NCBI GenBank assembly: GCA_044841755.1
Contig: JAXOFM010000001.1
Coordinates: forward strand, 124,001 to 188,000
Direction of reading: 5' to 3'
Length of the DNA: 64,000 nt
Source of the DNA: CAZAPO01 sp044841755
GTDB lineage: Bacteria > Bacteroidota > Bacteroidia > Flavobacteriales > Flavobacteriaceae
Shown here: positions 51,262 through 60,722 of the stretch, piece after piece
Numbering within the stretch: position 1 is the first letter of the stretch
Layout: each line of letters opens with the position of its first letter
The notes under the pieces: model-generated
Database searches by the model: none
What the model was told of the DNA's origin: nothing
What the model saw: only the letters and a program-made list of their open reading frames with translations
Position numbers and translations under genes: made by a program

Positions 51262-53637
51262 TTAAGATTTGATCTCTTTCATCAAATCATCGTACGTATA
51301 AAATTCTTTATCGTCCTCACTTTTGTGGTAAAGGACACTCACCTTGATTGCTTTTAAACCTGTTACGGCCTGAAGATCTTCTAATTCTACAATCTCAACG
51401 TCGGTATCAAGATAATGCTTAGACTGCAAGAACTTAATATATCTTAGGTATTCTAACTCGTCCTCTTTCTGAGAATATACTATACTAATCTTCCCTTTTT
51501 CAGTAACTCTTTTATTAGTTCCTTTTATAAAGGCCTTATCGACTCGCTTCTTAACGATCTCGTATCTCGCATTATAAGTACCATCAACATCAAAACGCTT
51601 CTCATCCATTCTAAAACTAATTGATAATGGTGAATTAAACACCAAAATCATTGAAGCGACATCAAGATGTATCGGGAACTCATGTTGCATTTGATAGTAT
51701 GAGTTTTCCATTTCGCACATCACTTGCAATTGCCACAACCTCAGATTGTACAAATAGATTTCATTAAAACTATCTTCTTTTGTTATAGATTCACCTATGT
51801 ACATATTATGCTCAACACCATCTGTTTTAAATCTTTCGAAATAATGTGGATACATATTTTGAGCATCTACTTGTTTCTCATCCAACATAGCAGCCATTTT
51901 CTTGTTAATAAGTGAAATGGTATCATCATAATCTTTTCGATGTCTATAAAGGGTATCTAATTCTTCGTTTATTGCAGAGTAATATTCTGAAAGCTCCTTT
52001 TCAAGGTTATCATTACTCCTATGGTGCTCAAATAACGGAACTACTTCATTTCTAAAGAAATAATTTATTTGCTGTTCACTATCAACCTGGAAGAACTCGT
52101 TCAGAGATTTCAAATAAGTATCTATTTGATATCCTATTTGTTCATAGATAGGTAGTGGTTTCTCTTCATAAAGTTTATTTACAACCTTTTTAGCAAGATC
52201 AAGTTGAAGTGTAAGGTCCTCTCTTGTAGCAATGTTTCTTGCTTCTGAAGAACCTTTTATATCAATCTGTCCAAATAAAGGATACACATTTTCAAACGAA
52301 ATTTGTCTAAACGAAACCTGATTACCTTTCATTTGCTCGTACAAGAAACGTTTTGCTTCTTCTGCAAATTTCCAATACACACTTGGCTCAATAGATGTAC
52401 ATTCCTGCTGTATTATTGCTTCAATTAAATTTTCCTCTTCACGTTTAGAACGCATTATTGCGGCCGTGATATATGGCATTACATCAACCAATTTGTTCGC
52501 ATTAATACTATTCAACACTTTTGGTTTGTCAGAAACTAATTCTAAGACTCCCAATAACCTATTATCTTCAACAATTGGAGCTAAAATCGCACTTTTAAAA
52601 CCTTGCTCTTTTAATATTCTATACTGAGGTGCTTTCCCTTTAGAAAGCTCATAGTATTTATCTACATCAGAAACCGCATAAAATTTATGATCTCCTAAAA
52701 TTGACGTACGAGATCTTGAACAAAGTGCTTGAGAACAACTCAACGCTGATTCACCATTAAGCATATAACTTTCAATTCCACCATCATGAACCTTTTCAAA
52801 GCTATCTTCGTCATGATTAAATACAGAAAAACCAACTTTAAGATCTTTTATGTTTAATAAAGATCTAAACACCTCATGAAATTCGTCTATAAAACTTTGA
52901 TCTTGTTTATCCCTATCATCTATTAAACCAGATTTTATATTTGAAATTGATTGATCATCAGTTACATCAAACATGTTTGAAATTACAAATCCTTTGAAGA
53001 TATAACTGTCTGGAGGGAATTTTTCCTTCCACAATTCTACATTGTGAAAATTATCAATCAGCTCATCAAAGTCTTCCTGAGTAATTTCTTTTGCATTATC
53101 TGTTGCAGTAATCTCAGTAAAATCTGCATTATACATTATTTTGTAATAACGTAATATACCGTTAGCATCTGGAATTTCGTAATGGAACGGTCGCTTAAAA
53201 TCAATCGTATATCCATAATAAAAATTCATGATAATAGTACAAGCAATAATATACTTGTACTCATCTGGCATATTCTTGATGGTTAGATCATATCCTTCTC
53301 CAGCATTTTTAATTATGTTCTTAAATCTTTCGGAAGAGTTGAAAATTATATTTTCAAAAGGAACAGATGCTGTTTTTATTTCATTTTTGGTCAAAACACT
53401 ACTAAAAGAATCTTCAAGAATGATTTCAATCTCCTTCTTGTAAGTATCTAATAGTTTAATATCCGAAAAACCATCTTTTAACTCAGGCGCTCTGGTAACA
53501 GTATCTAACACTCTCTGTGCCTTTGCTGCAATGAATTCATCGTCACTTTTAACCATAGACTCATACTGCTCAATAAGCTTGTGAAAGCTTATAAACAACT
53601 GCATTGGTGAGTCTGTTTGACTATACTGATTCCCCAT
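51262..53637 (-). CDS. GAF domain protein
   Basis: 791 aa with no signal peptide. A GAF domain lies at about 280-400 (ESALSCSQALCSRSRTSILGDHKFYAV and QGFKSAILAPIVEDNRLLGVLELVSDKP). The rest is mostly helical and has no domain I recognise; parts with long charged stretches are likely coiled coil (KELSEYYSAINEELDTLYRHRKD). No enzymatic output is seen, so it may bind a small molecule and act through another partner. The gene stands alone on the minus strand. Confidence 0.78.
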   Translation of the reverse strand: MGNQYSQTDSPMQLFISFHKLIEQYESMVKSDDEFIAAKAQRVLDTVTRAPELKDGFSDIKLLDTYKKEIEIILEDSFSSVLTKNEIKTASVPFENIIFNSSERFKNIIKNAGEGYDLTIKNMPDEYKYIIACTIIMNFYYGYTIDFKRPFHYEIPDANGILRYYKIMYNADFTEITATDNAKEITQEDFDELIDNFHNVELWKEKFPPDSYIFKGFVISNMFDVTDDQSISNIKSGLIDDRDKQDQSFIDEFHEVFRSLLNIKDLKVGFSVFNHDEDSFEKVHDGGIESYMLNGESALSCSQALCSRSRTSILGDHKFYAVSDVDKYYELSKGKAPQYRILKEQGFKSAILAPIVEDNRLLGVLELVSDKPKVLNSINANKLVDVMPYITAAIMRSKREEENLIEAIIQQECTSIEPSVYWKFAEEAKRFLYEQMKGNQVSFRQISFENVYPLFGQIDIKGSSEARNIATREDLTLQLDLAKKVVNKLYEEKPLPIYEQIGYQIDTYLKSLNEFFQVDSEQQINYFFRNEVVPLFEHHRSNDNLEKELSEYYSAINEELDTLYRHRKDYDDTISLINKKMAAMLDEKQVDAQNMYPHYFERFKTDGVEHNMYIGESITKEDSFNEIYLYNLRLWQLQVMCEMENSYYQMQHEFPIHLDVASMILVFNSPLSISFRMDEKRFDVDGTYNARYEIVKKRVDKAFIKGTNKRVTEKGKISIVYSQKEDELEYLRYIKFLQSKHYLDTDVEIVELEDLQAVTGLKAIKVSVLYHKSEDDKEFYTYDDLMKEIKS

Positions 53638-53727
53638 TTCTAATTAGTTTCGAAATACAAATTTACGATAAAACAAATTAGTCGTAGAAACTTCGGTTAC
53701 GTTACAGTATTAAAAAAATTTAAAAAG

Positions 53728-55371
53728 CTATTGTTTCTCTAGCAATACAACAGACTTTGGGCCTTGAATAGTTATACTTCCTTCTTTAACTTCGAAAGAT
53801 TCATCGGAATAAAAATCACGAAGTTTTTGACCATTTGAAAATACTTTAGAAACGTCAATTTTTCCATCTCCTTCAGGAAAATCCATAGCCACTACAACTA
53901 AGTCTTTGTAGTTTTCCTTCGTGTAAGTTCTTGAGAATATATAGGCATCTCCTTGAGACAGCGTTTCATGTTTTCCTGCTCCTACTGCTGGATGGTTATT
54001 TCTAAACTGCCCCAGTTTTTGCCAATGAGTTAAAATGTCTTGTTTGGTTCTAAATTCACTCCAATCCATTGTTGACCTTAAATTTGCATCGCCAACAGCG
54101 TCCTCAACAACAAGAGCTCTAGCTATTTCATCTCCATAATACACTTGTGATGCTCCAGGAGATAGCAATAACTTATTCGCCGCCTCAAATGGTTTTTCAC
54201 GACTAGAATCAAATGGGCTACCATCATCATGTGAAGAAAGGTAGTTAAGTACTCCAAACTCTTTTAATTCATTCTGGAGTTTTGAATCATATCTGTCGAA
54301 CATGTCATGAATGCTCATTTGTTTTGAATTCCATTTAAACTCAAAGTTGATCTGGCTAGTGAACATATTATCAAAATAGTTAACCTCCTTATCTCCAAAA
54401 TTGAACATCTTCCCGCTGCTAATTCCATAATTGTAAATCTCCCCTACCAAATAAAAGTCATTATCATCCAATGCCTTATCTGGGTTTGCCTTTTTGTATT
54501 CAGAAAAGGCATTATCGCATACTGTTTTAAACTCTTTCCAAACGAATTCTTCGGTATGCTTTACAGTATCACATCTGTATCCATCAATTCCAAACTCAGT
54601 AATATAGTCTGCTAGCCATTTCATTATATAAAATCTTGGAGCTCTTGGATGTCCTGTTCTTTCAAAAAAGGTATCAAGCTCTTTCACTTCCTGCTCATAT
54701 CTTCCTTCAGCCTTCCATTTTTCAACCAGTTGAGGAGGTAAAGCAACTTCTGCATCGCTTTCAGTTCTAATATCTGGAAGATTTTCCACCAATGTACAAG
54801 TTATGGTATTCTCATAGTTGGTGTATTCACATTTTGGCGAGGTGCGCACCCAACTTTCTGGCCATACTGGGTCTTTTTCGGTTACTGGTCCTGTGTGATT
54901 TATTACTGCATCTAACAACACACGAATTCCTTTTGCATGTGCTGCTTCAACAAGTTCCTTAAGATCCTCTTTTGTCCCATAGTTTGGATCTATTGTTGTC
55001 CAGTCTTTTGCCCAATATCCATGATATCCATAAGTCACTCCAGTTCCTTCATCAGTAGCGCCATGAATCTGCTCAACTATTGGAGTCATCCAAATAGCGT
55101 TGATACCTAAATCAGTAAAATAATCTTCGTTAACTTTTTGAGTAATTCCTTTTAAGTCACCGCCTTCAAAACCACGATATTTTCCAGTCTCTTTGGTACG
55201 TTCAAAATTCACATCGTTTGATGTGTCTCCATTATTAAACCTATCTGTTAATAAGAAGTAAATATTAGCCGCCTTCCAATCGAAAGGAGCTTCTTGATTA
55301 ACAACTATAGTGGCTTCCTCTTTACAAGAAAAACATAATGCAATCACTAATAATAGAACAAAGTATCTCAT
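53728..55371 (-). CDS. alpha-amylase family (GH13) lipoprotein
   Basis: 547 aa with lipobox CFSC (Cys16). The GH13 conserved regions occur in order: DAVINHTGP, GIDGYRCDTVKH (nucleophile Asp), FYLVGEIYNYG (acid/base Glu) and LSSHDDGSPF (third acid). It begins WKAANIYFLLTDRFNNGD, typical of Bacteroidota surface or periplasmic amylases. It cuts alpha-1,4-glucans. It is the last gene of the operon: its start is one base from the stop of the previous gene. Confidence 0.9.
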   Translation of the reverse strand: MRYFVLLLVIALCFSCKEEATIVVNQEAPFDWKAANIYFLLTDRFNNGDTSNDVNFERTKETGKYRGFEGGDLKGITQKVNEDYFTDLGINAIWMTPIVEQIHGATDEGTGVTYGYHGYWAKDWTTIDPNYGTKEDLKELVEAAHAKGIRVLLDAVINHTGPVTEKDPVWPESWVRTSPKCEYTNYENTITCTLVENLPDIRTESDAEVALPPQLVEKWKAEGRYEQEVKELDTFFERTGHPRAPRFYIMKWLADYITEFGIDGYRCDTVKHTEEFVWKEFKTVCDNAFSEYKKANPDKALDDNDFYLVGEIYNYGISSGKMFNFGDKEVNYFDNMFTSQINFEFKWNSKQMSIHDMFDRYDSKLQNELKEFGVLNYLSSHDDGSPFDSSREKPFEAANKLLLSPGASQVYYGDEIARALVVEDAVGDANLRSTMDWSEFRTKQDILTHWQKLGQFRNNHPAVGAGKHETLSQGDAYIFSRTYTKENYKDLVVVAMDFPEGDGKIDVSKVFSNGQKLRDFYSDESFEVKEGSITIQGPKSVVLLEKQ

Positions 55372-57252
55372 CTATTTAATTTTTAATATCACTGATTCTA
55401 ATGGTTTCAAATTAACTTCAATATTTCCCAAACCATCTTCAATTTTCAATTCACTATTTACAGCTCCATAAAGTTCATCCGTAGCATCATAACTTGCTTC
55501 AGTCAAATTCCATTTTAAAATGATTTCAGTAGGAATTCTAAGACTAAAAGATTGTGTGTTGGCATCATCAAAATTAGCAACTACAATCAGCTTTTCATCT
55601 GCACTCCATCTAACGAAAGATAATACCCTATCGCTATAGTTTTCGGTATTCGACCTGTTAAATGCATGAATATCTGTATATTCACCCATCATTGCAGAAC
55701 TATTGATGCTTAAATTCAATAATCGCTTATAAAAATCACGTAGTGCTAATTCTTCGGCAGAAGATTGACCTCCATCAAACTGCTTATTATTTACCCAACG
55801 CTGTAAATGAGGAACTCCAATATAATCGAAAATTGAGGTTCTAGTTGCACTACCAAAACCAGCATTTTCAGCTCCAGGTTCTCCAACTTCCTGACCAAAA
55901 TATATCATGATTGGAGCAGTACTAATTGTTGTAGAGACAACCATTGCTGGTTTTCCTTTTTCTGCGCTTCCAGCAAAATCTGGACTAGCAATTCGTTGCT
56001 CATCATGGTTTTCCAAAAAGTGCAGCATATGATGCTCGATATCTTTTAACTCATCTTGAATTGGAGGAATGTTGTCTGTACTTCCTCGACCTTGCATCAC
56101 ATTTTTGATGGTATCATATAATTGTACTTTGTCGTACAAGTAGTCCATCTTTCCTTTCTTAATATAATCACGATATAAATGGGGTTGATAAACTTCTGCT
56201 AAAAGAAAAGCATCTGGATTCTTCATTTTAATAGCCGAATTCATATAGCTCCAAAACTCTACTGGAACCATTTCCGCCATGTCAAATCTGAAACCATCTA
56301 CACCCATATCAAGCCAGTAAGCAGTAATATCTTTAAACTTGTCCCATGAATTAGGGACGGTTTTGTCTTTCCAAAAGGTAAAGTGCTCCTTGTAATCTTT
56401 GGTTTCATATTCCTGTGGAAGTGAATCAAAGTCATACGTTCCATCTGGTCTTACACCATAGTTGATCTTCACTGTCTCGTACCAATCCCAAAAACCTGGT
56501 TGTGAAGAACGCGCTCCATTTCCGGTCCATTTTGCAGGTGTTTCCTCAAATTTTCTGTCTACAAGAGGATGCTTATCTCCTCCTAAGGGCAAATAGTCAT
56601 TTTGCCATTCAGGAACTAAAAACTCTTCTCCTGGATTGTAATAAAAATTATTGTTTATATCGTATTGAACTGAAGTATCATCCTCTGCTCCAAAATCTTT
56701 AACTCCATCAGGATTTGTTAAACCTTGGTAATTTCTGGCAACGTGATTTGGAACGATATCTATAATCACTTTCATTCCTGCTTCGTGAGTTCGCTCTATC
56801 AATGCCTTGAATTCCTCGAGCCTGTTTGCAGGATCTTCTGCAAGATCAGGATTTACATTATAATAATCTTTAACTGCATAAGGTGATCCAGCTCTTCCTT
56901 TTACCACATCAGGATCATCATTTGAAATCCCACAAGCTGTATAATCAGTAATAACATCATGATGTGGGACCCCTGTATACCAAATATGGGTAACTCCTAA
57001 GTCTTTAATCTCTTGTAATGCTTTATCAGTAAAGTCGTTGAATTTACCAACTCCATTTTCTTCAATAGTTCCCCAAGGTTTGTTGGTAGTATTAGTATTT
57101 CCGAATAATCTCGTGAAAACTTGATAAACAACTGTTTTCTTATTCATGGTCTTTGCTTCAATTGTATTAGGTTGCTCTGGGCTTTTTTTATTCTGACAAC
57201 CAATTAAGGTGACAATCATAAGTGTCAATAGAATGATATTGGTTTTTTTCAT
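55372..57252 (-). CDS. alpha-amylase family (GH13) lipoprotein
   Basis: 626 aa with a lipobox at LIGC (Cys19). GH13 regions: DIVPNHVARN, GVDGFRFDMAEM (nucleophile Asp), FLLAEVYQPH (acid/base Glu) and LENHDEQRIAS. The catalytic Asp, Glu and third acid are present. The long N-terminal segment and C-terminal beta domain ending LKPLESVILKIK are usual in Bacteroidota amylases. It differs enough from its neighbours that the three GH13 proteins probably cut different bonds or chain lengths. Confidence 0.9.
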   Translation of the reverse strand: MKKTNIILLTLMIVTLIGCQNKKSPEQPNTIEAKTMNKKTVVYQVFTRLFGNTNTTNKPWGTIEENGVGKFNDFTDKALQEIKDLGVTHIWYTGVPHHDVITDYTACGISNDDPDVVKGRAGSPYAVKDYYNVNPDLAEDPANRLEEFKALIERTHEAGMKVIIDIVPNHVARNYQGLTNPDGVKDFGAEDDTSVQYDINNNFYYNPGEEFLVPEWQNDYLPLGGDKHPLVDRKFEETPAKWTGNGARSSQPGFWDWYETVKINYGVRPDGTYDFDSLPQEYETKDYKEHFTFWKDKTVPNSWDKFKDITAYWLDMGVDGFRFDMAEMVPVEFWSYMNSAIKMKNPDAFLLAEVYQPHLYRDYIKKGKMDYLYDKVQLYDTIKNVMQGRGSTDNIPPIQDELKDIEHHMLHFLENHDEQRIASPDFAGSAEKGKPAMVVSTTISTAPIMIYFGQEVGEPGAENAGFGSATRTSIFDYIGVPHLQRWVNNKQFDGGQSSAEELALRDFYKRLLNLSINSSAMMGEYTDIHAFNRSNTENYSDRVLSFVRWSADEKLIVVANFDDANTQSFSLRIPTEIILKWNLTEASYDATDELYGAVNSELKIEDGLGNIEVNLKPLESVILKIK

Positions 57253-57256
57253 CAGT

Positions 57257-60200
57257 TTATTTTTTGAATTTAATTCTAATTTCTAATTCTTGTGAGGTAT
57301 GCCATTTTATTGGCACGGTTAGGGTTTCATCCTCTTTGTTAAAGCTAAATTTTGTTCTTCCCATATCTCCTTTCACCCAATGTGGTGATTTCTTAACATT
57401 ATGCAGTACCAAATTAATATGCTTCAATCCTATTTTATATGCTGTTCCTGTTTCTGCTTTAAACTCTACTTCGAAAAAGTTATCTTCTTCCTCAAATTCA
57501 AAATCAAGAACTTCATACATACCTTTTTCAAAGGCATTATTTGTTAATCCATCATCATTATAGAATTCTCGTTTACTCTTTTGAACAGATGCGTCATGAT
57601 AATAATGCAAATCGAAATACTTAAAAGCATAATCATCTGTAGTTTGTACCAACTGTGCTAACGGAATAAATGCTCCAGCTCTAATATAAGTTGGAATATG
57701 ATCTTCGGAAGTAGTCACAGAAAGTTCTTGTCCTCCCTCTGCACTTTCACCTGAATAAAAATCAAACCACTTTGATCCTTTAGGAAAATAAACCGATTGC
57801 TTTTTAACCTCAGCATCAATTATTGGAGTAATCAGAAAATCATTTCCCCATAAATAACTAGTTGAGTTTTCTGAAAGTTCTTCCCTGTCATCTACATAGA
57901 ATAAAGGTCTCATAAAAGGAATTCCAGTTTGATTGTTTTCGAAAGCCAAATTATAATTATATGGCAACATTCTATAACGCAATTCAATACTTTGTTTCGC
58001 TAGCTGCTTCGTTTTTTCTTCCCTAAATACTGGCTCACTTGGAACCTCTTCTTGAGCATGAGGTCTAAAAATAGGTTGAAAAACTCCATATTGTAACCAA
58101 CGTGTATATAGTTCATCGTCCAGATTAGGACCAGCAAAACCACCAAGATCTGAATGCATGTATCCAAGCCCTTGCATACCCATTTGTAAAGCAATCTCAA
58201 CCTGTGGATGTAAACCTCCCCAAGTTCTATTAACATCACCAGACCAAGGAATTAATCCATATCGTTGTGATCCAGTATAACCTGAACGCATTAAAATGAA
58301 AGGTCTCTTGTCTGGAAAATCTTTGGCATAACCATCAAATATAAGTTTTGCCCAATGGTGACCATAAATATTATGGACCTCATCGGCAGTACCAGTTGCA
58401 TGAAATAAATCTGAAGGATGTACTTCAGGTTCGCCAAGATCTCCCCAAACTCCATCAATACCCATATTACCCATCTTCTTATAAATATTCCAGAACCAAG
58501 ATTTCCCTTTTTCGCTGTATATATCAATAAGCCCGGTGTTACCGAAATAGAAATCGTACGTATATGAACTACCATCAGCGTCAAAGGCTAGAACTTCTTC
58601 TTTTACCGCCTCATCCCAACGATTAGACGTGGTAAGCACAAATGGCTCACTTATCAAAGTTGTTTTAACGCCTTGATCCTTTAGATTCTTGATCATCTTT
58701 ACAGGCTCTGGAAAGGAGTCTCTATAAAACTCAAGGTTACCCATATGACCCTGAATGTCTTTCCCAAACCAAAAAATATCAAGAATAACTGCATCTAGTG
58801 GAATCTTCTCTTCTTTAAATTTTTGAATGGTATTTTCTACTTCTTCTTGAGAATGATAACCAAATCGACTGGCAAAATTTCCAAACGCCCAACGAGGAGG
58901 TAGTGGTTGCTTTCCAGTTAAATCAGTATAGCTATCTATTAAGTCTTCCCATGTATCTCCAACAATTATCTGATAAGTTTTTCTACCAGAAATGGTTTCA
59001 TAAGTAAGAGTGTTGTCGCCATTACTATCTAAGTCTAGATAACCAATAGGTGCATTATCAAAATGAACCATATACTTATTTGAAGACACCACCAACGGCA
59101 TCGTATAATTCATCAACAAAGAACGGTCTTCATAGCCATAATGTGCTTTATTATAAAGTTGCAATCTATTACCGCGACGGTTCATACCAAGCGCTCTAGC
59201 TCCACCTCCGTAAAGAATTTCATCCTCCGTAAGGTTTAACGAAATGGCTTCACCAACTTCAGTTTTATGGTAACCTTTCTTTTCTGAAGTGATTGATTTT
59301 CCTTTATAATTGTATGAGATTTGAAAAGGTTTATGCTTTATTTCAAGTTCAATACCTTTAGAATAAACCGATGTATGATTTCCTTTGGAAACAACACTAA
59401 TTTCATTATCAATCTTATCTAAAATAGTGGAGTGTGAATTGGGGTCATAGGTTTCTCCCTGAGGAGTAAAGGTAGTTTCAACAATTTGAGAAGTGTAATA
59501 CTTAATCTGATAAAACCCATCATTCACTTTAATTTGAATTCCATTTTCGTTTTGTTCCAAACTTGCTAACTCTCTAACTGGCTTCTCCAGATCGAACAGC
59601 CAGAGAATAGCTTCTTCAAAGTTCTCCCGCCAAAGTTTTTCGTTGTGTTGTCCATCTTCAACTACTTTACTAGAAATATTTTCAGGGCTGAAGCCAGAGT
59701 CCTTCATAAGTGTAATCATCTTGTCCATATCTGAAATCATTGACCCTCCTTCATCCTCGCCCATTAAAAAATACATTCTTGTATTGTTTAAATAACTACT
59801 TTCTTTTGTCAGTTCATAAGATTCATCGGATACCCAAAAAGATGGCGACAGCACTCCAGATTTCCCAAAGACATCAGGATATTTTAGTGTTGTATAATGA
59901 GTAATCAATCCTCCCAAAGAGCTTCCCATGAGTGCCGTATTCTGAGCATCAACAAGTGTTCTAAAATTTTCATCTATGTGAGGTTTTAAAGTTTCAACCA
60001 AAAACTTTGCATACTGTTCTCCCTGATGTTGTTGAATCCTTGGAAATGGATATGGAATATATTCGTTGACTCTTGTCTCTTGACCATTATCGACAGCAAC
60101 AACAATCATACTTAAGCCTATTTCATAGTATAAATCGTTGAGTGTCTCATCAACTTCCCACTCACCAGCGCAAGAGGTTGCCACATCAAAAACATTCTGA

Positions 60201-60715
60201 CCGTCGTGCATGTATAAAACTGGATATTTCTTATCAGAACTTTCATAGTCAGGAGGAAGATATATCCAGACGCGTCGTGTTTTATTTAATTGAGGTATTT
60301 TAAATTCCTCCGAAAGAATCTGAACGTTTTCATGAGCTGTAGATTTTACAATATCTTCCTGTTCACCAGTCCAACTTCCAACAGTAATATAGACAATTTC
60401 CTCACCATCTTCGCACGAAAAATTTCTGTTTTCAATACTTGCTCCGTCCCCACCCATTTCTACCGAAGCCCATGAACCTAAAGTGAATTTGTATAAGATA
60501 TTACATGGAATATCACTTAGTGTAATTTCATACTGCTCACCATTTTTGGTGAGTTTGTACTTTTCATTTCCTCCTGTCCAGTTTTCAAAACTTCCAGAAA
60601 TATATAGGGATTCATTAAAATCATGGCCAGCTGGAAGATCATTGACGATAAAAGTTACTTGCGCTAGTGAAACCTGAGTTATTAACGCGAATATTATGAA
60701 TTTTATAATTTTCAA
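57257..60715 (-). CDS. three-part alpha-glucosidase: CBM-like, esterase-like and GH31 domains
   Basis: 1152 aa with signal peptide (MKIIKFIIFALITQVSLAQ). Residues about 20-115 resemble a starch-binding-like domain (ESLYISGSFENWTGGN). Residues about 130-375 are an esterase-D-like alpha/beta hydrolase with GSSLGG (Ser266) and YPVLYMHDGQNVF. From about 400 to the end is GH31: catalytic nucleophile region DGVWGDLGEPE and acid/base WSGDVNRTW, with QPIFRPHAQE downstream. It should release glucose from alpha-glucan ends in the periplasm or outside. The esterase domain is intact and may remove acyl groups. Confidence 0.85.
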   Translation of the reverse strand: MKIIKFIIFALITQVSLAQVTFIVNDLPAGHDFNESLYISGSFENWTGGNEKYKLTKNGEQYEITLSDIPCNILYKFTLGSWASVEMGGDGASIENRNFSCEDGEEIVYITVGSWTGEQEDIVKSTAHENVQILSEEFKIPQLNKTRRVWIYLPPDYESSDKKYPVLYMHDGQNVFDVATSCAGEWEVDETLNDLYYEIGLSMIVVAVDNGQETRVNEYIPYPFPRIQQHQGEQYAKFLVETLKPHIDENFRTLVDAQNTALMGSSLGGLITHYTTLKYPDVFGKSGVLSPSFWVSDESYELTKESSYLNNTRMYFLMGEDEGGSMISDMDKMITLMKDSGFSPENISSKVVEDGQHNEKLWRENFEEAILWLFDLEKPVRELASLEQNENGIQIKVNDGFYQIKYYTSQIVETTFTPQGETYDPNSHSTILDKIDNEISVVSKGNHTSVYSKGIELEIKHKPFQISYNYKGKSITSEKKGYHKTEVGEAISLNLTEDEILYGGGARALGMNRRGNRLQLYNKAHYGYEDRSLLMNYTMPLVVSSNKYMVHFDNAPIGYLDLDSNGDNTLTYETISGRKTYQIIVGDTWEDLIDSYTDLTGKQPLPPRWAFGNFASRFGYHSQEEVENTIQKFKEEKIPLDAVILDIFWFGKDIQGHMGNLEFYRDSFPEPVKMIKNLKDQGVKTTLISEPFVLTTSNRWDEAVKEEVLAFDADGSSYTYDFYFGNTGLIDIYSEKGKSWFWNIYKKMGNMGIDGVWGDLGEPEVHPSDLFHATGTADEVHNIYGHHWAKLIFDGYAKDFPDKRPFILMRSGYTGSQRYGLIPWSGDVNRTWGGLHPQVEIALQMGMQGLGYMHSDLGGFAGPNLDDELYTRWLQYGVFQPIFRPHAQEEVPSEPVFREEKTKQLAKQSIELRYRMLPYNYNLAFENNQTGIPFMRPLFYVDDREELSENSTSYLWGNDFLITPIIDAEVKKQSVYFPKGSKWFDFYSGESAEGGQELSVTTSEDHIPTYIRAGAFIPLAQLVQTTDDYAFKYFDLHYYHDASVQKSKREFYNDDGLTNNAFEKGMYEVLDFEFEEEDNFFEVEFKAETGTAYKIGLKHINLVLHNVKKSPHWVKGDMGRTKFSFNKEDETLTVPIKWHTSQELEIRIKFKK

Positions 60716-60722
60716 GTTTGGG

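Noticed and set aside
49979..53637. A complete Pycsar or CBASS defence pair formed by the HD-PycTM and GAF proteins
   Set aside because: The two genes are convergent, and the GAF protein has no cyclase motif; no second signal enzyme is nearby.
57264..57563. Plus-strand ORFs opposite the GH31 fusion and other large minus-strand genes
   Set aside because: Antisense frames of well-conserved enzymes, with no motifs or spacing of their own.
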